A program made the position numbers and the translations under genes. Under the pieces are notes generated by a model. It was not told the DNA's origin, did no database searches, and saw only the letters and a list, made by a program, of their open reading frames with translations. Positions 8,499 to 19,015 of a stretch of DNA of 64,000 bases are shown in pieces; positions within the stretch are counted from its first letter, which is position 1; every line of letters begins with the position of its first letter. This DNA is from Myxococcales bacterium (GTDB lineage Bacteria > Myxococcota_A > Polyangia > Haliangiales > Haliangiaceae): positions 20,136-84,135 of the forward strand of contig JAEUJY010000001.1 in assembly GCA_016794525.1 (NCBI GenBank). Direction: 5' to 3'.

Positions 8499-11276
8499 TC
8501 AGCGGTGGGTCTTCAGCCACGCCTCGGCGTCGGGCAGGAGCGGGTGGGGGGGATCGGTGGCGCGGGCGGCGGCGACCACGGCCTCGATCATCGCCCGGCC
8601 GCGCCGGCGATCTCGCCCGGCCTCGTGCAGCAGCGTGCCGAGCTCCCAGTCGACGGTGATCACGACGTCGGGGGCGCAATTGTCGGCGCAGATCGCCCGG
8701 GCGCGCTCGAGCCGCGCCAGCGCCGGGCCGACCTGCCGCGCACGGCGCAGGCACTGCGCGCCGTAGGTCAGCGCCAGCGGGTAGACGAAGGGGTAGGCGG
8801 CCAGTCCGGCGTCGATCTCGCCGAGGAGCCGCAGCGCCTCGTCGCAGCGCCCCAGGTGGCGCAGCGCCAGCGCGTGGTTCATCGCGCTGCCCAGGTAGTT
8901 GAGGTCCGCGCGGCCGAGCGTGGTCGCCAGCACCGGCAACGCCGCGTCGAAGTACGGCAGCGACTCGGCGGGCGCGGTGTCGCTGAGCAACCCGGCGAGC
9001 GCGATCTGGGTGAACGCCACGTCGGCCGCGGCGGCGCCGATCCGGCGCTGGATCGCCAGCGCCTCCTCGAAGTGGGCGCGGGCGCCGGCCAGATCGCCCA
9101 GGTTGACGGCGACGTTGCCGAGCTCGACCAGATCGCCGGCCACCCGCGCCGAGTCGCGGCCGTCGCTGCGCTCGTGGATCGCCAGCGCCTCGCGCAGGCG
9201 CGCCTGGGCCTCGGTGCGCTCGCCGGCGGTGTTGGCCGCCTGCCCGACCAGCACCAGCGCGTCGGCGGTGGACGGGTGTTGCGGTCCCAGCGCCGCGGCC
9301 ATCAGCGCCGCCGACTGGCGGGCCCCCGGCAGCGCCGCCGCCGCGCCGTCGCGCGTGAACAGCACGCGCGCGCGATCGCCGATCGCGCGGCCGCGCTCCC
9401 CGGCGTCGGGCGCGGTCTCGATCGCGGCGTCGAACCGCGCCAGCGCGGTGGCGAAGTCGCCGCGCCGCGCGGCCAGCGTCCCAGCCGCCATCGACAGCTC
9501 GTGGCGGAGCCTGCGCGACCCGCCGGCGCGTCGGATCGCGGCGTCGGCGACCGGCTCCAGCGCCGCGACGGCCGCCAGGTCGCCGCCGCGCTCGCTGGCC
9601 ACGAACAGCACCTCGATCCACGCCTGGGCCACCGCGGCGTCGTCGCGGCCGTCAGCAGCGGCGCTCGCGGCCTCGCGGAACGCGGCCTCGGCGGCGGCCA
9701 GGTCGCGCCGGTCGCGATGGGCTAGGCCCAGCGCGCGCAGCGCGAGCGCCAGGGTCGGCGGATGCGCCAGCGCCCGCGCGTCGGCGACCACCGCCATCAT
9801 CGCGGCGGGCAGCTCGGGGCTGGCGCCCGCCAGCCGCAACGCGTCGACCTCGGCCAGCCGCGCGTGGACCTGATCGAAGCGTCGCCGCAGCGCGGGATCG
9901 CCCGGCGGCGCGGTCAGCGCGCCGAGCCGCGGGAGATCGTCGCAGGCGTCCAGGTCGGGCAGCCGCGCCACCGCGTCGAGGCTGCGCGCGGCGACACCGC
10001 GATCGGCGGCGGCCAGCGCGGCGACCACGTGGCGCAGCGACCGCGCGGCGCCGTCGAGACAGATCGCGCGCTGATCCCGCAGCGTCGGTGACAGCCCCGC
10101 GGCGCGATCGCCCCGGCACGCCGCGCCGGCCAGCTCGGCCCAGCGCGCGGCGTAGGCGTCGAGGCCGCGCGCGACCTGCACGCCGGTGGCGACCTCGTCG
10201 AGGCGGCGGAACGCCTGGTCGACCTGGGCGCGCGCGGCCGGCGTCCAGGCGGCGCCGACCCGCCCAGCAGCGAGCGCGCAGCGATCCGTGGCCGGCGCGC
10301 GCGCGAGCACGACCGCGGCGGTCACCGCGCCTGCGGCCGTCAGCGCACCCGCAGCCCAGGCCCAGGTCCGGCGCGGGGCGGCGACCGCCTCGAGCCGCGC
10401 CAGCAGCGCGTCGAGCGTCGGCCAGCGCGCCTCGCGCGCGCGGGCCAGCCCGCGCCGCAACAGCGGCCGCAGCGCGCGCGGGATGCCGGGCGCGTCATCG
10501 ACGATCTGCCCGGCCAGCACCTGATCGCGGATCGCCATGGCCGTGGTCGCGGGGAACGGGCGGCGGCCGCTCAGCGCCTCCCACGCGGTCGCGCAGAACG
10601 CGAACTGATCGGCGCGCGCGTCGACCGCCTCGCCGAGCCATTGCTCGGGCGCCATGTACGGCGGGGTCCCGACCACCGCGCCATCGACCAGCAGCTCGCC
10701 GTCCCGGGTCACCGCGTTGCCGCGCTCGACCGCGCGGCCGGTGGTGACCAGGCCGAAGTCGGTGACCCGCGGGCGGCCGTCCTTGCCGATGAGCACGTTC
10801 TCGGGCTTGAAGTCGCGGTGGACCAGCCCGGCGGCGTGGGCGGCGGCCAGCCCGCGGCCGCACGCGATCAGCACCGCCAGCACCTCGCGCCACGGCCGGC
10901 GCGCGGCCTCGAGCCAGGCGCGCAGGCTGACCCCGTCGATCAGCTCCATCGCGATGAAGGTGCGATCGCCGATGCGGCCCATCTCGTAGACCGTGACGAC
11001 GTTGGGGTGCGCCAGCTTGGCCAGCGCCTGGCCCTCGCGCGCCAGCTCCTGCGCGCCGATCGACGCCGCGGTGTCGACCCAGCGCTCGGGGGCGAGCAGC
11101 TTGAGCGCGACCTGGCGATCGAGCACCGGATCGTGCGCGCGCAGCACCATGCCCATGCCGCCGCGTCCGAGCAGCTCGGTGGCGACGAACCGCCCTAGCG
11201 CGCCCGGCGCCGGCACGTCAGCCGACCCGGCGGCGTCGCCAGCGAAGGGCACGGTGTCGAGGAGTTCGCCGCTCAC
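8499..11276 (-). CDS. Ser/Thr protein kinase with TPR-like extracytoplasmic region
   Basis: 925 residues, GTG start. The kinase domain (about 28-300) has all catalytic residues: glycine loop GRGGMGMV, K59, HRD with D155, DFG (173-175) and APEQW (209-213). One membrane helix lies at about 304-325. The remaining 600 residues are Ala-rich helical repeats of tetratricopeptide type, best seen from about 470 onward (ALRALGLAHRDRRDLAAAEAAF; LGNVAVNLGDLAGARAHFEEAL), as is usual for myxobacterial kinases. It converges on the FHA-sigma54 activator with only 3 bp between stop codons. This invites a kinase-to-FHA signalling link, which is inference only. Confidence 0.92.
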   Translation of the reverse strand: MSGELLDTVPFAGDAAGSADVPAPGALGRFVATELLGRGGMGMVLRAHDPVLDRQVALKLLAPERWVDTAASIGAQELAREGQALAKLAHPNVVTVYEMGRIGDRTFIAMELIDGVSLRAWLEAARRPWREVLAVLIACGRGLAAAHAAGLVHRDFKPENVLIGKDGRPRVTDFGLVTTGRAVERGNAVTRDGELLVDGAVVGTPPYMAPEQWLGEAVDARADQFAFCATAWEALSGRRPFPATTAMAIRDQVLAGQIVDDAPGIPRALRPLLRRGLARAREARWPTLDALLARLEAVAAPRRTWAWAAGALTAAGAVTAAVVLARAPATDRCALAAGRVGAAWTPAARAQVDQAFRRLDEVATGVQVARGLDAYAARWAELAGAACRGDRAAGLSPTLRDQRAICLDGAARSLRHVVAALAAADRGVAARSLDAVARLPDLDACDDLPRLGALTAPPGDPALRRRFDQVHARLAEVDALRLAGASPELPAAMMAVVADARALAHPPTLALALRALGLAHRDRRDLAAAEAAFREAASAAADGRDDAAVAQAWIEVLFVASERGGDLAAVAALEPVADAAIRRAGGSRRLRHELSMAAGTLAARRGDFATALARFDAAIETAPDAGERGRAIGDRARVLFTRDGAAAALPGARQSAALMAAALGPQHPSTADALVLVGQAANTAGERTEAQARLREALAIHERSDGRDSARVAGDLVELGNVAVNLGDLAGARAHFEEALAIQRRIGAAAADVAFTQIALAGLLSDTAPAESLPYFDAALPVLATTLGRADLNYLGSAMNHALALRHLGRCDEALRLLGEIDAGLAAYPFVYPLALTYGAQCLRRARQVGPALARLERARAICADNCAPDVVITVDWELGTLLHEAGRDRRRGRAMIEAVVAAARATDPPHPLLPDAEAWLKTHR

Positions 11277-11285
11277 GACGCCGCG

Positions 11286-11304
11286 ACGAGCGTACCACGC
11301 TCGT
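11286..11304. promoter_or_regulatory. inverted repeat before the kinase gene
   Basis: ACGAGCGT-ACC-ACGCTCGT, 8-bp perfect arms, lies 10 bp before the GTG at 11276 and overlaps a possible minus-strand -10 (TACGCT). It could be an operator for the kinase gene or the terminator of the gene ending at 11328. Confidence 0.45.
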
Positions 11305-11327
11305 GCCGGCGACCACCGCCGGCGCGG

Positions 11328-11852
11328 TCAGGCCTCGAGCCCGCTGCCGGCGTCGTCGCCGATCGAACCGTCGGGGTGCAGCTCCGGCGCCCGCGGCGGC
11401 GGCACCGTCACCTGCACCCGGCCGTCGATCGGCAGCGTCGCCAGGTTGTAGCGGCAGCGCAGCGACGCCGTGCGTGCGCCCGCCTCGATCAGCTCGAGGT
11501 CGCCGCGCGGGAACGGGCGGCCGTCGGCGTAGGTCAGCGCGAAGCGGGCCTCCTCGGTGACGCCGGCGTCGCCGCCGAGGAACACGACCAGCCGCGACTT
11601 CCACGCGCCGTCGCCGTCGCCGAGCGGCTCGCGGTGGGTGATGTCGACGCGGTAGACCCGCGGTGGCGAGGGGCCGAAGTCGAAGGGATCCGCGGCGGCC
11701 GCGGCCGCGGTCGACGGCGCGGCGGGTGGGCGCGGGCGCGGGCCGTGGCGGTGGCGCAGGCGATCGGTGCGGTTGCGCTTGCCGGCGCGGGGCGCGGCGT
11801 CGGCGACCGCGGGTGTGGCGTGGGCGTGCGGGTGATCGTGGTCGAAGCTCAT
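11328..11852 (-). CDS. small protein with His-rich N-terminus and RAGKRNRTDRL motif
   Basis: 174 residues, not recognised. The ATG at 11852 has a good GGAGG 4-5 bp upstream. The N-terminus is His/Asp-rich (DHDHPHAHA), followed by RAGKRNRTDRL (22-32), comparable to PGKRTLTQGL in the protein at 6443-6949. A Pro/Ala linker leads to a compact beta-rich domain from residue 66 (RVYRVDITHREP, then RLVVFLGGD, then FALTYADGRPFP). There is no signal peptide. It lies just downstream of the zincin gene on the same strand but has its own intergenic region with a box shared with the gene at 6949, so it is probably a separate unit of the same regulon. Confidence 0.7.
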   Translation of the reverse strand: MSFDHDHPHAHATPAVADAAPRAGKRNRTDRLRHRHGPRPRPPAAPSTAAAAAADPFDFGPSPPRVYRVDITHREPLGDGDGAWKSRLVVFLGGDAGVTEEARFALTYADGRPFPRGDLELIEAGARTASLRCRYNLATLPIDGRVQVTVPPPRAPELHPDGSIGDDAGSGLEA

Positions 11853-11947
11853 GGCACCTCCGCCCCACGGCCTTGCATCTCGCTGGCCAGCGCCCGACGA
11901 CCGACGGATCGCACGCTTGCCGCGTCGCGGCGCGGCGGCGGCGGCGC

Positions 11948-11967
11948 CTGTGTACACAGCTTGTGCA
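11948..11967 (-). promoter_or_regulatory. palindromic box shared with 7025-7047
   Basis: Minus-strand reading TGCACAAGCTGTGTACACAG; CTGTGTACACAG is a perfect 12-bp palindrome. It lies 96 bp before the ATG at 11852, between that gene and the zincin stop codon. Confidence 0.65.
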
Positions 11968-11979
11968 GCGGCGGCGCGG

Positions 11980-14900
11980 TCAGCCCTTCGACGTCACGCG
12001 CCGCGGATCGAAGCGGACGCGGTCGACGTGGGCGTCGAACCACTGCTTGATCCACGTGGGGAGGGCGCCGCCCTTCTTGCGCTGGCCCTCGGGGCTGCCG
12101 TCGACGTCGCGGTAGTACTCGACGTAGCACTCGGCGAAGTACTCGGCCGGCGCGTTGAGCGAGTAGTCGCTGGGCGCGACCTGGGCGGTCCGCAGCGGCA
12201 GCGTGCAGAACGCGGCGCCCGGGGTGCGGACGAACACGTGATCGCCGTGGGTGACGCGCTCGCGGTGGTCGTACGCGGTCCCGGCCCGGGCGTCGGCGAC
12301 GACCCCGACGCCGGCCTTCTCGTAGCGGGCCGCCAGCGCCGGGTGATCGCCCGTCACGAGGTCCTTGATCGCCCGCCCCGAGAAGGTCGCGTCGCGCCAC
12401 GTCTGGGCGATCGTGGGCTTGTCGTCGGCCGCCACCTTGTCCCAGCCGCCGGCCAGCGTGGCGATGGTGTCGAAGTCGTCGGGCGCGTGCTGGCGCCAGC
12501 CGGCCAGGCCGAAGATCAGCTCGGTGTGGCTGCCCAGGATCTCGTCGACCGCGTGGCCGACCTCGTGCAGCATCGTCGCGGTCAAGCGGTCGCTCGACAC
12601 CTGGGCGATGCGGTACTCGGCGCCGCGATCGGTGGCCTGCTCCTCGAAGTGGCCGGCGGCGACCTGCGCGGCGAGCTGAGCGTCGTCGAAGCCGTAGTTG
12701 TCGGTCACCTGCTGCCGCGTCATCCACGACCGGCGATCCGGCGTGACGTCGTCCTCTTCCAGGCGCTGATCCTGGTCGGTGATCGCGATCGTCCCGGTCG
12801 GGCCCCACCACAGGCCGCTGGCCTGGGCGCCGACGTTGCCGCGCTCGAGGTGCTTGATGCGCCCAGCCTGGACGTGGCCGTCGGGCAGCCGCGCCAGCGT
12901 GTCGTACATCGCGTGGAGCTGCGTGGCCGAGAACGTGTCGTTGACCGGGAAGCCGAAGCGGACCTCGAACAGCTGGCGCAGCACCTCGGGCGGCTTGACC
13001 AGCGTGGCCAGCTCGTCGAGCCAGTCCTCCTCGCGATCGGTCAGCCCGGCGGCGCGCGGCAGCTTGCTCAGCCAGGCGCGCGCGCCGGGCTCGTCGTCGT
13101 GGAGCGCGACCGCCACGATCACCCGCGCCCCGGGATCCTTGGCGAAGTACTGCAGCAGCAGGAACGCGTCGCCGTCCTCGAACATCCACCGCCGGGTGTT
13201 GGCGCCCCGCAACAGCGTCGCGAACGACAGGTCGGGGAACGCCACCATCGGCATCAGCCCGACCAGATCGCGCAGCGCGGCCACGCTCGGCCACTGCCCG
13301 GCGTCGGCGATCAGCGTCGGGACCTGCGCCTTGAACGCCTCGACGATCGCCAGCGCGTCGGCGGTCTCGACGTGATCGTGCCCGGCCAGCGCGGCGATCG
13401 CCCCGGCCAGCGACTGCTGCGCGCGGGCCGCCTCGACCGCCTGCGCGCGATCCTCGGCCTTGGCGTCGCCGTCGTCGTAGGTGCCGGCCTGGATGTCGGC
13501 GATCGTCGCCGCGGCGCCGCCGGCGTCGGGGGCCTTGCGCACCGCGGCGCCGAGGTGATCGAACGCCTCCTGGGCCGCGTCCGGCAATCGCTCGAGGCGC
13601 GGCAGGCCGTCGAGCGCGTCCGGGTTGGCCGCGAGGTAGGGCGCGGCCTTGGCCCGCACCAGCGGGTGATCGAGCAGCCGCAGCGCCCGCCCGGGCTCGC
13701 TGCCGGCCAGCATCCGCTCGACGAGCGCTGGCACCAGCTCGATCGCGTGGGCCAGGCGCTTGGGCTGGACCAGCGACGGCAGGGTCAGCAACGGATCGGG
13801 GTGGACGTGGAGCACCGCCGGCTCGAGCAGGAGCTGGGTCTCGGTGACGAGGTGCTCCTCGGCCACCGGCCGCGTGCGCAGGTACTCGACCACGCCCCGG
13901 TGGTAGCCGCGGCGAGGCAGCGCTCCCACCACGGCGCCGAAGGTCAGGTCGAGCAGCGCCAGCGCGCGCGGCAGCTCGTCGTACGGCAGGCGCGCCAGGA
14001 TGCGCGCGACCTGATCGAGATCCTGGGCCAGGACGGCGCGCTCGCGATCGTTCAGGTCGGCCAGGCGCGCGACCAGGTCCTCGGAAGGCGCGGTCGCGAT
14101 CGACTCGTCCAGGCGCGCGCGCGCGCCGCCGGTCACGGCGGCCTGCTCGGGGGTGCCGCCGTCGATGTGCTCGACCTCGAACTCGCGCATCGCGCTGGCC
14201 CGCAGGTGGGCGGCGACCTTGGGATCGCCGCAGTTGTTGGCCAGGACCCGGACGTACGCCGGATCGGCGCTCGGCCCCAGCTCGAGCGCCCACGCCAGCC
14301 CGATGCCCTCGGCCCGCAGGATGCGGCACGCCTTCGCGCACTCGGCCGGGGTGCCCGAGGCCGCGAACCACAGCTTCGAGCGGGGCGTCGTGCTCTCGAA
14401 GAACCACCGGCGCAGCGCCTCGTCGCGGTGCAACGTCGCGGCGTCGAGCGCGTCGAGGCCCACCAGCTCTTCGAGCGCGACCGCCTTGCCCAGCCGCTTG
14501 CGCAGGCCGCGTCGCACCTCGTCGTCGGTCAGGATCGGCAGTCGTTGGTCGGCGCGGAAGCTCGACCACAGCGCCAGGACGTGGTCGCGCCCGACGTCGG
14601 CGACCTCGAGCAACGCTGCCATGACGGCCGCGGGCTCGAAGGAGGACTCGGCCTGCGCCCCGAGCATGCGCACGGCTTGATCGGGCGTGGCGCGGCGCGT
14701 CCGGATCGCGCGACGGATGGCTGGCAACCCGGGGGCGAAGGCGCCGGCGTTGCCGACGGCCTCGGTCAGCTCGGCGGCTGACACGCTGGCGTCGGTGGTC
14801 GCGCGGGTGGCGATCGCCCCGTTGGCGCGCGTCAGCTCGATCCCGTCGGCGTCGGCGGCCGCGATCGGCCCGAGCTTCTCGGCCAGCCGCGCCTTGGCGG

Positions 14901-15579
14901 TCGCGTCCGTGGTGCTGGCCCACAGCGCCGGTAGCTGGTCGTAGCCCTGCGCGCCGACCAGCGCGTCGACCCATCCCCACAGCCCCTCGCGATCGAGCGT
15001 CGCGGCCATCGTCGCGCTGGCGCGCGTGGCCAGCAGGTGCGCGGTCGTCGCGGCCGGCATCGACTCCACCAGCCAGCGCACGAACTCGCCGTTCCCGGCG
15101 AGGTCCCCGACGTCGCGCACCGCGTTGGGCAGCTCGTCGGCGATCGTGCCTGGCAGCAGCGCGCGCATCTCGGTGAACGCGCGCCCGGTGATCGGCGCCA
15201 GCTCCGCGCCGGGGCGGCGCCGCAGGTCGGCGCGGATCTTCGACGCGGTCGGCGGGCGCGCCGCGTAGTTCACGTACCAGAGCGTGAACGCCGGCCCGCT
15301 CCCGGCCGCGAGCATCGTCGCCCACAGGACGTCGCCCGAGAACTTCCGCAGGTCGGTGAGCCGCTCGCTCAGCTTGCGTCGGCCGTCATCGTCGAGCCGC
15401 TCGGCAAGGTTCGGCAGCCGCTCGCCACCTTCGCCGCTGGTCAAGATCGCGTCGATCGCCGGCCACGCGTCGCCGCTGCGTACGTCCAGCCCCGCGTCAG
15501 CGCCGCCGCGGTAGTGCGGGAGCTCGTGGGACGGCTCGTCGCGTTGGGGCGATCGCTCGCGTGACGAATCAGGGGGCAT
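11980..15579 (-). CDS. large zincin metalloprotease with lethal-factor-like C-terminal domain
   Basis: 1199 residues. The first ~850 are Ala/Leu/Arg-rich helices without a recognised domain. The C-terminal part carries the zinc motif LHEVGHAVDEIL (H1005, E1006, H1009) and, further on, APAEYFAECYVEYYRD, whose Glu1150 is a candidate third ligand. The pair HExGHAVD plus E-x-FAE-x resembles the anthrax lethal factor (peptidase M34/ATLF) active site, in which the sequences are HEFGHAVDDY and EFFAEAFR. Spacing between the motifs is longer here (141 versus about 45 residues), so an insertion is implied. There is no signal peptide. The ATG has GAGG upstream and overlaps the end of the lipoprotein gene by 11 bp (translational coupling). 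A role as a delivered toxin or processing protease is inferred. Confidence 0.8.
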   Translation of the reverse strand: MPPDSSRERSPQRDEPSHELPHYRGGADAGLDVRSGDAWPAIDAILTSGEGGERLPNLAERLDDDGRRKLSERLTDLRKFSGDVLWATMLAAGSGPAFTLWYVNYAARPPTASKIRADLRRRPGAELAPITGRAFTEMRALLPGTIADELPNAVRDVGDLAGNGEFVRWLVESMPAATTAHLLATRASATMAATLDREGLWGWVDALVGAQGYDQLPALWASTTDATAKARLAEKLGPIAAADADGIELTRANGAIATRATTDASVSAAELTEAVGNAGAFAPGLPAIRRAIRTRRATPDQAVRMLGAQAESSFEPAAVMAALLEVADVGRDHVLALWSSFRADQRLPILTDDEVRRGLRKRLGKAVALEELVGLDALDAATLHRDEALRRWFFESTTPRSKLWFAASGTPAECAKACRILRAEGIGLAWALELGPSADPAYVRVLANNCGDPKVAAHLRASAMREFEVEHIDGGTPEQAAVTGGARARLDESIATAPSEDLVARLADLNDRERAVLAQDLDQVARILARLPYDELPRALALLDLTFGAVVGALPRRGYHRGVVEYLRTRPVAEEHLVTETQLLLEPAVLHVHPDPLLTLPSLVQPKRLAHAIELVPALVERMLAGSEPGRALRLLDHPLVRAKAAPYLAANPDALDGLPRLERLPDAAQEAFDHLGAAVRKAPDAGGAAATIADIQAGTYDDGDAKAEDRAQAVEAARAQQSLAGAIAALAGHDHVETADALAIVEAFKAQVPTLIADAGQWPSVAALRDLVGLMPMVAFPDLSFATLLRGANTRRWMFEDGDAFLLLQYFAKDPGARVIVAVALHDDEPGARAWLSKLPRAAGLTDREEDWLDELATLVKPPEVLRQLFEVRFGFPVNDTFSATQLHAMYDTLARLPDGHVQAGRIKHLERGNVGAQASGLWWGPTGTIAITDQDQRLEEDDVTPDRRSWMTRQQVTDNYGFDDAQLAAQVAAGHFEEQATDRGAEYRIAQVSSDRLTATMLHEVGHAVDEILGSHTELIFGLAGWRQHAPDDFDTIATLAGGWDKVAADDKPTIAQTWRDATFSGRAIKDLVTGDHPALAARYEKAGVGVVADARAGTAYDHRERVTHGDHVFVRTPGAAFCTLPLRTAQVAPSDYSLNAPAEYFAECYVEYYRDVDGSPEGQRKKGGALPTWIKQWFDAHVDRVRFDPRRVTSKG

Positions 15580-16117
15580 GGCGCACCTCGGGCATCGGCT
15601 CGACGGCGAGGTCGAACAGGAGCATGTACGGCGACGTGACCGCCACGTCGCCCGTCACGAACGCCATCGTCTTGTGGGGGCCCAGCGCGCGCTGCTCGAA
15701 CACCGGGCCGAAGGGCCGACCCTGATCGTCGACGAAGCGCCCGCGCATCGTCTTGGTGACGCCGTCGGCCAGCCCGCGGTCGAGGAAGAACGCGGTCCGG
15801 CCGTCACGGATGAGCGGCCCGGCCGCCTTGGCCGCGACGCGCCACCGTTCGCAGTAGTCCTTGCACGAGCGGGGGAAGTGATCGCCTGGGTGGCGACGGA
15901 CCTCCCACCAATCCCACTCGGGCGGCCCGGCGCGGACGACGGCGGCGTCGGGCGACGGGGCGTCGACCTCGGCGTCGATCGGCGCGTCGGTCACCGCCGC
16001 GTCGACGGGCACCGTCACCGCGGCCTCGTCGTCGTCGCCGCTGCGCTGGCCGCGGGCGCCGTGCGAGCACGCGGCCACGACGGCCACCAGCGCGATGGTC
16101 ATCGACACGCTCGCCAC
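15569..16117 (-). CDS. lipoprotein upstream of the zincin
   Basis: 182 residues. GTG start fixed by TAGCCT 6 bp upstream. The signal peptide ends VAAC (lipobox Cys17). A long Asp/Ala/Val linker of the type common in this lineage (VPVDAAVTDAPIDAEVDAPS) leads to a domain of about 110 residues from GPPEWDWWEVRRHPGD with two cysteines (SCKDYC). No family recognised. It is the first gene of a two-gene operon with the zincin (11-bp overlap), so it may help localise, inhibit or secrete the protease; that is inference. Confidence 0.75.
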   Translation of the reverse strand: MASVSMTIALVAVVAACSHGARGQRSGDDDEAAVTVPVDAAVTDAPIDAEVDAPSPDAAVVRAGPPEWDWWEVRRHPGDHFPRSCKDYCERWRVAAKAAGPLIRDGRTAFFLDRGLADGVTKTMRGRFVDDQGRPFGPVFEQRALGPHKTMAFVTGDVAVTSPYMLLFDLAVEPMPEVRHAP

Positions 16118-16123
16118 CGCGTG

Positions 16124-16129
16124 AGGCTA
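16124..16129 (-). promoter_or_regulatory. -10 element TAGCCT, leaderless type
   Basis: Minus-strand TAGCCT ends 6 bp before GTG 16117 of the lipoprotein-zincin operon. Confidence 0.5.
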
Positions 16130-16232
16130 CCACCGCCGGTCGGCCGCGGGGGCGTCGACCTCGGCGGCGCTCGGCCCGCGCGCCACCAGCGTCGCCGCCT
16201 GCGCGACCGCCAGCCGTGAACTCGCCACCGCG

Positions 16233-16266
16233 CGCGGTTATCACCGCGACCGCCTTCGGGTAGCCT
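16233..16266 (+). promoter_or_regulatory. promoter of AAA+ gene with overlapping inverted repeat
   Basis: -35 TTATCA (16238-16243), 17-bp spacer, -10 TAGCCT (16261-16266), ATG at 16276. The -35 sits inside the perfect inverted repeat CGCGGT-TATC-ACCGCG (16233-16248), so a repressor or activator probably acts here. Confidence 0.6.
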
Positions 16267-16275
16267 CGGTCCGCG

Positions 16276-18281
<2,006 letters not shown>

Positions 18282-18282
<1 letters not shown>

Positions 18283-18959
18283 TGTCGATCTGGGCCGACG
18301 CCGCGGTCGCGTGCCCGACCTGCCACGCCGCGACGACGCTGCGGATCGCGCGCGGCGTCCACGGCTCGCGGGTGCCCGAGGTGCGCGCCGCGGTCCTGGC
18401 GCGGACGTTCCACCGGGCGACCTGCGGCGGCTGTGGCGCGGCGCTCGCCGTCGATCGCACGTTCCTGTACACCGATCTCGAGCGCGGCCACTGGGTGCTG
18501 GTGATCGCGGCCGGCGAGGTGCCGGCGTGGCCGCGGTGGGAGCGCGCGGTGCATGACAGCGTCACCCGCGGCTTCGCGCTCGGGTCGCCGCTCGCCGAGG
18601 CCGCGACCCCGCGCCTGGTGCGGGTGGTGATCGGCGCCGAGGGGCTGCGCGAGAAGCTGGTGCTGTGGCAGCACGGCCTCGACGACGGCCTGGTCGAGTG
18701 CGCCAAGCTGCGCCTGATCGCGGGGCAGCCCGCGCTCGCCGCGCCCGGCGCCGCGCTGGTGGTCGACGCGGTCACCGCCGACGGCGGGCTCGCGGTCGAC
18801 TGGTGGCCGACCCCGGCTGGCCCGCCACGGCAGCGCCTGGCGCTGACGGTGGACGACCTGGCCGCGTGCGATCGCGACGGCGCGGCCCTGCGCGCGCGGT
18901 TCCCCGCGTTGTTCGCCGGGGGCCTGGTGGCGCTGCTCCGCACCGGCGTCTTCGGGTGA
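18282..18959 (+). CDS. CpXC-domain protein
   Basis: 225 residues. The N-terminal zinc-ribbon-like CpXC domain has two CxxC pairs: ACPTCHAAT (about 10-18) and ATCGGCGAAL (about 46-55), followed by the conserved FLYTDLERGHWVLVI segment. The C-terminal half is unassigned. CpXC proteins are uncharacterised and are thought to bind metal or act as adaptors. ATG overlaps the stop of the AAA+ ATPase (ATGA), so the two are almost certainly co-translated and probably work together. Confidence 0.85.
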
Positions 18960-19000
18960 TCGTTCGGCCGCCGGTCGGCCCGCTGGCCCCGCGGCTCGGG

Positions 19001-19006
19001 TATAGT
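19001..19006 (+). promoter_or_regulatory. -10 element TATAGT, leaderless type
   Basis: TATAGT ends 9 bp before the deoC ATG at 19016; likely promoter of the whole nucleoside operon. Confidence 0.55.
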
Positions 19007-19015
19007 CGCCGACCC

